From Negativicutes bacterium (GTDB taxonomy: Bacteria > Bacillota_C > Negativicutes > Sporomusales_B > JARLHX01): a DNA stretch of 13,349 bases. The notes under the pieces are model-generated. The model did no database searches and was not told the DNA's origin. It saw nothing but the letters and a program-made list of their open reading frames with translations. Position numbers and translations under genes: made by a program. The stretch is taken from assembly GCA_031292015.1 (NCBI GenBank), contig JARLHY010000206.1:1-13349 (forward strand), in the 5' to 3' direction. Of the stretch, positions 7,909 through 13,349 are shown piece by piece (within the stretch, counting starts at the first letter, position 1; each line of letters starts with the position of its first letter).

Positions 7909-8403
7909 TCACACCAACGATTTCTCGTAGCATATAAACGGCTTCTCCTTGCCGCGGAAATTCATTGTGCCTGCCTGCCGGTAGCCGCAGCCCTCGAATA
8001 GCTTCTGGGCGTTGGTATTCAAAGAATAGGTGTCGGTCTTCAGGTAATCGATCCGAAAGTGGTCCGCCAGCGCCCCGGCATAACCGACAAGCTCCGCTCC
8101 CACCCCCTGACCGCGATAGGTTGAATCAACCGCCATCCGGTGGATGACGAGGGCCGCGCTTTCTCGTGACCAAGGCACCACAGCGTATTCGTGCGGCTCG
8201 ATCCGGTTGATGCATATGAATCCTGCAAGCTTACCGCCACGCTCCGCCACATAGAGTTCCCCTGCTTCGATGTCAGCGGCAAAATCGCTTTCGCACGGAT
8301 AGGTCTCATCCCACTGAGTGTTGTTGTAGTCGCGCATTTCCTTGATGGTATCCAGCATAACTTTCATGATGCCGGGAAGATCGCCGGCAACCGCTTTTCT
8401 CAT
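7909..8403 (-). CDS. GNAT-family N-acetyltransferase
   Basis: A 164-residue cytoplasmic acyltransferase that uses acetyl-CoA; the acceptor is unknown. The fold order is visible: an N-terminal acceptor-side region (MRKAVAGDLPGIMKVM), strands YVAERGGKLAGFICI near 51-65, then the acetyl-CoA motif HRMAVDSTYRGQGVG, where R97-G98-Q99-G100-V101-G102 fits the R/Q-x-x-G-x-G pyrophosphate loop. LNTNAQKLFEGCGYRQAG (motif B) follows near the C terminus. The ATG at 8401-8403 has a GAGGTGA ribosome site (complement of 8410-8416) that overlaps the stop codon of the MarR gene upstream. Only 12 bases separate the two genes, so they form one transcript. Pairing with a MarR regulator suggests induction by a small molecule, perhaps an amine or drug the enzyme acetylates. 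That is inference. Confidence 0.9.
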   Translation of the reverse strand: MRKAVAGDLPGIMKVMLDTIKEMRDYNNTQWDETYPCESDFAADIEAGELYVAERGGKLAGFICINRIEPHEYAVVPWSRESAALVIHRMAVDSTYRGQGVGAELVGYAGALADHFRIDYLKTDTYSLNTNAQKLFEGCGYRQAGTMNFRGKEKPFICYEKSLV

Positions 8404-8415
8404 TTTCTGTCACCT

Positions 8416-8865
8416 CTATAGATTTTTGCCAATTTTCCATTCGGCCTCAATGTTTTCCCGCATTTTTCTTAACAGGCGGCAGGCCTCCGCTTCTTCGGCA
8501 GGGTTCAGGTCGTCAAAACAGATGTCAATGCAACGATTTTCTTCATCAATGACCAGGGGATAAACCGCCAGAGCCTTGTCCGACGGAGTCAGGTGCCAAA
8601 TCCGGTGATCAGCGGAATCCCGTTCCTTTCGGACATAGTTCTCTTTTATCAGTTTCTGCACCGCTTTGGTGGTAGTGGTTTTATCCACCCGCAGAAGATT
8701 GGAAAGGTCGATTAGCTTTATGCCAGGATTCTCGCAGATACGGGTCAGGAATATAAACTGCCCCTTCTGTAAGTTCAGTTTGCGAAACCGTATGTCGCTG
8801 ATGGATTGAATGGAGCGGGCTACCGCTCCTATTTCCCGCAGAATCCCGCTATTTAAACTGACCAT
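8416..8865 (-). CDS. MarR-family transcriptional regulator
   Basis: A 149-residue dimeric winged-helix regulator. Helices at both ends form the dimer interface. The DNA-binding part runs from about 48 to 97: IKLIDLSNLLRVDKTTTTKAVQKLIKENYV is the helix-turn-helix and RKERDSADHRIWHLT is the wing, with the D-x-R pattern (Asp86-His87-Arg88) common in the family. The ATG at 8863-8865 has GAGGTG (complement of 8870-8875) about 4 bases upstream, a little close but the only good site. The gene heads an operon with the acetyltransferase. Two AGTTGA/TCAACT palindromes cover its promoter, which strongly suggests the protein represses its own operon and lets go when a ligand binds. The ligand is not identifiable from sequence. 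Confidence 0.93.
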   Translation of the reverse strand: MVSLNSGILREIGAVARSIQSISDIRFRKLNLQKGQFIFLTRICENPGIKLIDLSNLLRVDKTTTTKAVQKLIKENYVRKERDSADHRIWHLTPSDKALAVYPLVIDEENRCIDICFDDLNPAEEAEACRLLRKMRENIEAEWKIGKNL

Positions 8866-8880
8866 GCCGCACCTCGATTC

Positions 8881-8940
8881 AGTTGAACTTTCAACTAAAA
8901 TAATAACAGAAATATAGTTGAAATGTCAACTATATTTCTG
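8881..8940 (-). promoter_or_regulatory. MarR operon promoter with two palindromic operators
   Basis: On the minus strand a perfect -35 box TTGACA (complement of 8924-8929) and a -10 box TATTAT (complement of 8900-8905) are 18 bases apart. Site 1, AGTTGAA-CT-TTCAACT (8881-8896), lies just downstream of the -10 box. Site 2, AGTTGA-AATG-TCAACT (8916-8931), overlaps the -35 box and sits in a perfect 15-bp inverted repeat at 8907-8921/8926-8940 (CAGAAATATAGTTGA). The centres are 35 bases apart. A dimer at either site would block RNA polymerase, which is the usual layout of MarR autorepression. Confidence 0.82.
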
Positions 8941-8979
8941 TGGCAAGCTCTAGCGCGAAATAGCCCGCTCTTACAAAGG

Positions 8980-9012
8980 AAAGAGGCTGTCCTTTTTGGG
9001 GACAGCCTCTTT
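8980..9012 (-). terminator. Strong hairpin terminator after the amino acid permease
   Basis: AAAGAGGCTGTCC (8980-8992) and GGACAGCCTCTTT (9000-9012) form a perfect 13-bp stem with a 7-base loop, 22 bases after the permease stop codon at 9035-9037. On the minus strand the stem ends in CUUU followed by CCUUUG, a short U-tract. It also insulates the MarR promoter just beyond. Confidence 0.8.
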
Positions 9013-9034
9013 GACCACAATGAACTTCCAGCCT

Positions 9035-10447
9035 CTAACCCCTTTGCTGCAGGGGAATCTTTTTTTCCTGGCGGAGCGCCAAGGTGCTGTGATAGCGACT
9101 GTAAGTAAAGTATACGATCATGCCGATAACATACCACGACCCAAAAAAGACATAAGTCTCATGCGGCAGATTGGCAATCAGGTAGCCGCAGAAGAGTACT
9201 GCCAAGGGCACCACCACTTTTACGGCCGGACAACGGAACGGCCGGTGAAGGTCCGGCTCAGTCTTGCGCAGCACCCACACGCCAACCGACACGATGCAAA
9301 ATGCGAACAGTGTTCCCATATTGCACAGTTCGGCGATGATGTTGATCGGCAATAACCCGCTTAATACCGATACCACGATGCCGGTAACAATGGTTATGGT
9401 ATAGGGCGTACCGTATTTGGGATGAATCTTCACCAGGCGTTGCGGCAGCATACCGTCCCGGGCCATAGCCAGAAACACGCGGGTTTGTCCATAGATCATC
9501 ACCAACAATACTGTGGTAATGCCGCAGATCGCCCCAAGAGCAACCATTGCGCTGCCAAAGTTCATGCCAATGGCGCGAAGGGCGTAAGCCACCGGTTCAC
9601 TGTTATTTAACGACGAATAGGGAACCACCCCGGTCAGAACGGCCGCTACCGCGATGTACAGCACGGTACAGACAAGCAGCGAGCCGACAATCCCGACAGG
9701 AATGTCCCTGTTGGGATTCTTGCATTCCTCTGCAGCGGTGGATACGGCGTCAAAGCCGATATAGGCAAAAAACACGATGGCCGCACCGGAGGCCACGCCA
9801 CTCAAACCAAAGGGCAGGAACGGCTGCCAGTTCAGCGGATTTACGTGAGGCGTGGCCAAAAAGAGAAAAAGAGCCACACAGCCGAGTTTGATAAATACCA
9901 GTATTTTATTCAGGGTAGCGCTCTCCTTGGTGCCCAGTGTCAGCAAGAAGGTAAGACAGCATACGATGATAACTGCGGGAAGATTGATGATCCCGCCATC
10001 TGCCGGGACAGCCGTCCAAGCTGTCGGCAGGGTAATGCCGGCCGACTTAAGCAAGCCGACCATATAGCCTGACCAGCCTGCTGCCACTGCCGATGCCCCC
10101 ACAGTGTATTCGCAGACCAGGGCCCAGCCTACGATAAAAGCGACGATTTCTCCCATCGAAGCATAGGCGAAGGTGTAGGCACTGCCAGCCACCGGCACCA
10201 TTGCCGCCAGTTCGGCGTAGGCCAGGGCGGAAAAAGCGCAGGCGAGGCCTGATAATACAAACGAAAGCATGATGCCCGGACCGGCGAATTTTGCCGCTGC
10301 CACTCCGGTCAGCACAAATATGCCAGTGCCGATAATACAGCCGATACCCAGTAGAACCAGGTCCAGCGAACCAAGGGTTTTTTTCAGGCCATGCTGCTGG
10401 GTCCCCTGTATCAGTTCGGCAATATTCTTGGTGCGAAATAAGCTCAT
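9035..10447 (-). CDS. APC-superfamily amino acid permease (cationic amino acid transporter-like)
   Basis: An integral membrane transporter of 470 residues with about 12 hydrophobic helices, the usual size of bacterial CAT/YfnA-type permeases. The unwound first-helix glycine motif GIGCIIGTGIFVLTG sits at about 34-48. FAYIGFDAVSTAAEECKNPNRDIPVGI in the sixth-helix region and the loop YGQTRVFLAMARDGMLP are both characteristic of the family. ATG 10445-10447 is preferred because GGGGGAA (complement of about 10455-10461) lies 7-8 bases upstream. The reading frame stays open 31 codons further upstream without a better start. The substrate is probably an amino acid, but which one cannot be told. The gene appears to be transcribed alone: a long leader with a dyad lies ahead of it and a hairpin terminator behind it. 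Confidence 0.92.
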   Translation of the reverse strand: MSLFRTKNIAELIQGTQQHGLKKTLGSLDLVLLGIGCIIGTGIFVLTGVAAAKFAGPGIMLSFVLSGLACAFSALAYAELAAMVPVAGSAYTFAYASMGEIVAFIVGWALVCEYTVGASAVAAGWSGYMVGLLKSAGITLPTAWTAVPADGGIINLPAVIIVCCLTFLLTLGTKESATLNKILVFIKLGCVALFLFLATPHVNPLNWQPFLPFGLSGVASGAAIVFFAYIGFDAVSTAAEECKNPNRDIPVGIVGSLLVCTVLYIAVAAVLTGVVPYSSLNNSEPVAYALRAIGMNFGSAMVALGAICGITTVLLVMIYGQTRVFLAMARDGMLPQRLVKIHPKYGTPYTITIVTGIVVSVLSGLLPINIIAELCNMGTLFAFCIVSVGVWVLRKTEPDLHRPFRCPAVKVVVPLAVLFCGYLIANLPHETYVFFGSWYVIGMIVYFTYSRYHSTLALRQEKKIPLQQRG

Positions 10448-10700
10448 ATCTCTTCCCCCTATTATTTCTATAAACTTTCTAGTTACTCTCTCGGCTCCGC
10501 CGGCAAGTGAACCCACCCCGCGCCTATCTTCAGCTGTCAAGCAGCAAAGTTACTGTTGAAATGGTGCCGCTTCGCCCGCAGCCGGTTACGGTTGCATTCC
10601 CCCTTCCGATTATAGTCAGCCATACTCAGGATGCCGGCGAAGCTCGCCCCTGACACCGGTTATTGGCGACAACGGCGATTTTCAGACAACAAAAAACAAC
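10448..10700 (-). promoter_or_regulatory. Long upstream leader of the permease, possibly structured
   Basis: About 250 bases without a gene. Local foldings on the minus strand include a two-part hairpin, with TCAGG (10626-10630) pairing CCTGA (10649-10653) around an inner GGCGA-AGC-TCGCC stem (10636-10648). A second is GCTGC/GCGGC (10582-10578 with 10570-10566), which pairs through a G-U only in the minus-strand RNA. I compared it by eye with common riboswitch cores (lysine, cobalamin, T-box, c-di-GMP, guanidine) and found no match. Confidence 0.25.
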
Positions 10701-10748
10701 TGCAATATTTTGCGTTGATCGCAAAATATCGCAGTGAAGTATTTTGCA
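10701..10748. promoter_or_regulatory. Strong dyad with a third half-site, candidate operator for the permease
   Basis: ATATTTTGCG (10705-10714) and CGCAAAATAT (10720-10729) are a perfect 10-bp inverted repeat around TTGAT. After one mismatch it extends by three more pairs to TGC/GCA (10701-10733). A further direct copy, TATTTTGCA, lies at 10740-10748. This looks like a cooperative binding site for a dimeric regulator rather than a terminator, as no T-tract follows. It does not match CodY or catabolite-response (cre) consensus sequences. Confidence 0.5.
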
Positions 10749-11184
10749 GCCGCTTGATTAGACTTGGGTTCTTTCACGCCAATAACTGCAGGCCTATACC
10801 ATAGGCGCTACAGACAACGTGATGGAGACCGGCGTATTTTTGCCCTGACAAGGCCATTTTGCGTTTTACGTATTTATATATTTCTGCATCAATCAGCAAA
10901 AACCTGCGCTCAAACAGAAGCTTTTCCCCAGACCCTTCTGGTATTTCCCACCAGAATTGTTTCCCATAGGCGAAGATAAATTAGCCTTTTCTGCCTGTCG
11001 CATTTAAACTCTATTTCGAATTGGGCCCTATTCTTAGGTCCGCTTTCTCTGTGGTCGAGCAGGATTTTTCCCACTTGCTCCCGAAATCATGTAAAAGAAG
11101 TAAATATTATACATTATAGATAATAGTTCCCTAAAATTGTAATATTATCAAACGCTCAGATCAATCACCGATAATTGTTAGGGG
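10749..11184. other. Gene-free stretch before the glycosyltransferase
   Basis: No convincing coding region: an open frame on the plus strand at 10764-10979 starts with TTG, has no ribosome site and looks like no protein family. Small dyads are present, GCCTAT-ACC-ATAGGC (10792-10806) and TTCTGG-N9-CCAGAA (10936-10956). Composition shifts to AT-rich from about 11085, where the promoter of the glycosyltransferase probably lies (a TATTATACATTATAGATAAT stretch), but no clear -35 box could be fixed. Confidence 0.45.
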
Positions 11185-12087
11185 ATGTCTTCATTGGTTT
11201 CCATTGTGATTTGTACTTATAACCATGCTCATTATTTAAATAGAGTTCTCGCGAGTGCACAACGTTTAACCTATCAATCCTTGGAGATTGTTGTCGTAGA
11301 CAATAATTCTACAGATACCACGGCAGAAATCGCAACAAAATATAATGTCAAGTATGTACTTGAAACAACCCAAGGCTTATCACACGCACGAAACAGAGGT
11401 ATTCTCGAAAGTTCCGGAGAGTATATTGCCTTTGTCGATGATGATATTGTTTTTGCAAATTCACATTGGGTCGAAAATATGCTGTCTGGTTTTGCCTTAG
11501 CCGACAATGTAGGTGTTGTCGGTGGCAAGGTTATTCCAAAATGCCCGACCAAACATACGTCTTTAACGGAAATGTTTTTATTTCTTCATGGGCAGGATAA
11601 AGGCAAGAATGCCTCTATTTTAGCGGATGGAAACCTGATGGGTGCAAATATCATGTATTCACGTACGGCAATCAACATGTCAAAGTTCAATACTCATCTG
11701 GGTAGAAACGGACCAACACTTTTAGGGCGCGAGGAATCCGAATTTAATCGGCAATTAATAGAAAAAGGTTATTTCATGGCGTATGTTCCATCCGCTGATG
11801 TCGATCATTTGATTCAACCTGATCGTTTTACGATGCGATATTTGATCCGTCTATATTTCTATGAAGGGATAAGCGAATATCTGGTAAATAAATCGATTCT
11901 GCTACGCAGATTACACAAACCTTTCCTGGGTGTGTTTTCGCTGGTTGCCGCCTTTCTTACCTTGAACCGAAAACATATAATCATCAGGTTTTTACGCCTT
12001 ATTCAAAATATCGGAACCTGTTATGGGCCTTATTACAGTTTATGCCACACCACTTTGGGATACTTATTATACTCAGTATCTTCTTAG
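11185..12087 (+). CDS. Family 2 glycosyltransferase
   Basis: A 300-residue GT-A-fold enzyme that moves a sugar from a nucleotide-sugar donor, likely in surface polysaccharide synthesis at the inner face of the membrane. The N terminus SIVICTYNHAHYLNRVLAS is the nucleotide-binding start. IVVVDNNSTD, GLSHARNRGI and FVDDDIVF (metal-binding Asp85-87) follow, and LLGREESEF near 179-186 fits the catalytic-acid region. A hydrophobic stretch at about 246-262 may associate with the membrane. The start is uncertain. The ATG at 11185 directly abuts the AGGGG ribosome site (11180-11184), whereas TTG at 11194 is 9 bases from it and would give the common beginning MVSIVICTYN. Codon use is clearly more AT-rich than in the genes to the left, a sign of acquisition by transfer. 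The pyruvyl transferase gene follows 133 bases later. Confidence 0.92.
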   Translation: MSSLVSIVICTYNHAHYLNRVLASAQRLTYQSLEIVVVDNNSTDTTAEIATKYNVKYVLETTQGLSHARNRGILESSGEYIAFVDDDIVFANSHWVENMLSGFALADNVGVVGGKVIPKCPTKHTSLTEMFLFLHGQDKGKNASILADGNLMGANIMYSRTAINMSKFNTHLGRNGPTLLGREESEFNRQLIEKGYFMAYVPSADVDHLIQPDRFTMRYLIRLYFYEGISEYLVNKSILLRRLHKPFLGVFSLVAAFLTLNRKHIIIRFLRLIQNIGTCYGPYYSLCHTTLGYLLYSVSS

Positions 12088-12160
12088 ATAAACCTTTTAC
12101 GGAAGCGGAAATTCATCTTATTCGCAGGACACATACCCGCCTTACATGTGACGATGACAT

Positions 12161-12176
12161 CCCTATTTTAGGGTTT
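12161..12176 (+). other. Short hairpin between glycosyltransferase and pyruvyl transferase genes
   Basis: CCCTA-TTT-TAGGG (12161-12173) followed by TTT. A 5-bp stem is too weak for a confident terminator call. It could partly reduce read-through into the next gene or simply be leader structure. Confidence 0.25.
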
Positions 12177-12220
12177 CCGCCGGTGGGATGACGGGTCTGC
12201 AGGAGGGCATAAATTAATTT

Positions 12221-13147
12221 ATGGAACAGCTAAAAAGCATCTTGGAACAGCAGCTCCTAAGTGTTATTCCGTCCGGCACACCGTTATTTTTCTTCGATTA
12301 TCCGATTCATGACAATGTTGGTGATCTATTAATCTGGAAGGGAGCGGAAGAATTTTTCCGCTCCCACCGCATCAAGATAATGGCCCGCTTCTGCGATTTA
12401 AACATTCCCACACTAATTCATATTCCGCAGGATTGCCTGATCGTTTGTCATGGCGGAGGAAATTTCGGTGATTTGTATCCGACCCACCAAAAGTTGCGGG
12501 AACATCTTATTGCCAATTTCCCTGGGCATCGCATTGTTATTCTCCCGCAAACCATACATTTTGAGAATAGCGAACGGCTGAAGCAGGCGCAAGCGATATT
12601 TGACCAGCACCCGGATGTTCATCTGTTTACCCGCGACCAGACCAGCGCGGATATAGCCAGTCGCTGCTTTCGCAGCACCCATGTTTACCTGGCGCCCGAT
12701 ATGGCGCATGCCCTCTGGCCAATCAGGCCACACGGTTCAGTAGACAAGGATTGTTTATTTCTGCTCAGAACTGACAAGGAAACCTTGGCGGAGCAGGCAG
12801 GCTGCCCCACCGCCAATGGCTGCGTAAAAGATTGGCGGGACATCTTATCGAACTCCGATTATTTGCTTATGAAATATTTGAAAAGCTGTCATAAACGGAA
12901 TAAAAGCCTGCGTAACATACTTCCTTTGGCTGCAATTTGGCGCTATTATGCCAATAGGCTAATCGCCAAAGCCATAAAAGAATTCAGTAGTTATGATCAA
13001 TTTGTGACCTCCCGTCTTCATGGCCATCTACTGGCTTGCCTTATGGGTAAAAGAAATCGACTGCTGGACAATTCGTATGGAAAGAATTCTGCTTACTACA
13101 AAACATGGACCCATCGAATCGATTTTGTCAAATTCAAATCAGAATAA
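12221..13147 (+). CDS. Polysaccharide pyruvyl transferase family protein (EpsO/YxaB-like)
   Basis: A 308-residue enzyme of the family that transfers pyruvate from phosphoenolpyruvate as a ketal onto a sugar of an exopolysaccharide or cell-wall polymer. Its length fits B. subtilis EpsO-type members. Recognisable parts are FFDYPIHDNVGDLLIWKGAEEF (25-45), the glycine-rich CHGGGNFGDLYP (76-87), VILPQTIHF (106-114), LFTRDQTSADIA (135-146), and the C-terminal TSRLHGHLLACLMGK (263-277), whose His/Arg pair is typical of the family. The start is firm at its upstream limit, since an in-frame TAA sits at 12215-12217. AGGAGGG (12201-12207) is a strong ribosome site but 13 bases away, longer than usual. 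With the preceding glycosyltransferase it suggests a pyruvylated surface glycan. The acceptor sugar is unknown. Confidence 0.88.
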   Translation: MEQLKSILEQQLLSVIPSGTPLFFFDYPIHDNVGDLLIWKGAEEFFRSHRIKIMARFCDLNIPTLIHIPQDCLIVCHGGGNFGDLYPTHQKLREHLIANFPGHRIVILPQTIHFENSERLKQAQAIFDQHPDVHLFTRDQTSADIASRCFRSTHVYLAPDMAHALWPIRPHGSVDKDCLFLLRTDKETLAEQAGCPTANGCVKDWRDILSNSDYLLMKYLKSCHKRNKSLRNILPLAAIWRYYANRLIAKAIKEFSSYDQFVTSRLHGHLLACLMGKRNRLLDNSYGKNSAYYKTWTHRIDFVKFKSE

Positions 13148-13200
13148 CCTTAGCTGAAACTCCGGCATCCTTGCCCCCGCCTCCATACACGGTACAAACG

Positions 13201-13238
13201 ACAAAGATCCCGCTCACAGTTGTGAGCGGGATCTTTGT
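13201..13238 (-). terminator. Hairpin terminator of the rRNA operon, possibly bidirectional
   Basis: ACAAAGATCCCGCTCAC (13201-13217) and its inverted copy ending at 13238 form a 17-18-bp perfect stem with a tiny loop. It begins right after the mature 3' end of the 5S RNA on the minus strand and 53 bases after the pyruvyl transferase stop on the plus strand, so it may stop transcription from both sides. T-runs next to it are short on both strands. Confidence 0.8.
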
Positions 13239-13240
13239 AA

Positions 13241-13349
<109 letters not shown>

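Noticed and set aside
8907..8940. Terminator between permease and MarR gene
   Set aside because: The perfect repeat has no T-tract, contains the -35 box, and shares its core with a second palindrome near the -10 box, so an operator is the better reading.
10448..10700. Known riboswitch (lysine, T-box or cobalamin)
   Set aside because: Core conserved sequences of these classes could not be found; only generic stems are present.
10701..10733. Intrinsic terminator
   Set aside because: The stem is strong but no T-run follows on either strand, and a third half-site nearby fits an operator better.
10764..10979. Small open frame in the gene-free stretch
   Set aside because: TTG start without a ribosome site, composition unlike a protein, no similarity recognised.

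Overview
The window looks like a chromosomal segment of a Gram-positive-type (Firmicutes) bacterium of moderate GC content. The support is purine-rich AGGAGG-like ribosome binding sites before most genes, hairpin terminators, an OmpR-type two-component system, a 5S rRNA of Firmicutes type, and a butyryl-CoA-dehydrogenase-like enzyme typical of anaerobes. My best guess is a Negativicutes/Sporomusaceae-like anaerobe. That is an inference from gene flavour, not something the sequence proves.

Left part (1-5509, all minus strand): a nearly complete short-chain acyl-CoA dehydrogenase cut by the window edge, a GntP-family permease, and a 779-residue aconitase-superfamily hydratase of the uncharacterised YbhJ type. 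They are separated by gaps of about 170 and 470 bases, so they are probably neighbouring transcription units. The hydratase has its own clear promoter. Together they suggest uptake of an organic (hydroxy-)acid and its dehydration, with possible CoA-linked steps later.

Middle (5765-7751, plus strand): a response regulator and histidine kinase with overlapping reading frames, divergent from the hydratase and ended by a strong intrinsic terminator. The kinase has an extracytoplasmic sensor loop of about 130 residues. Its position suggests, without proving, that it may control the hydratase/permease genes.

7909-10447 (minus strand): a MarR-type regulator followed by a GNAT acetyltransferase form a tight operon. 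Its promoter is wrapped in two palindromic copies of an AGTTGA/TCAACT operator, a picture of autorepression. Upstream lies an APC-family amino acid permease with its own terminator. The permease has a leader of about 250 bases, headed by a strong dyad whose half-site recurs upstream of the GntP permease.

Right part (11185-13349): after about 600 bases without a gene comes an AT-richer pair on the plus strand, a family 2 glycosyltransferase and a polysaccharide pyruvyl transferase. These point to a pyruvylated surface polysaccharide. They converge on the 3' end of a minus-strand rRNA operon, of which only most of the 5S gene lies in the window. A 17-18-bp hairpin sits between them.
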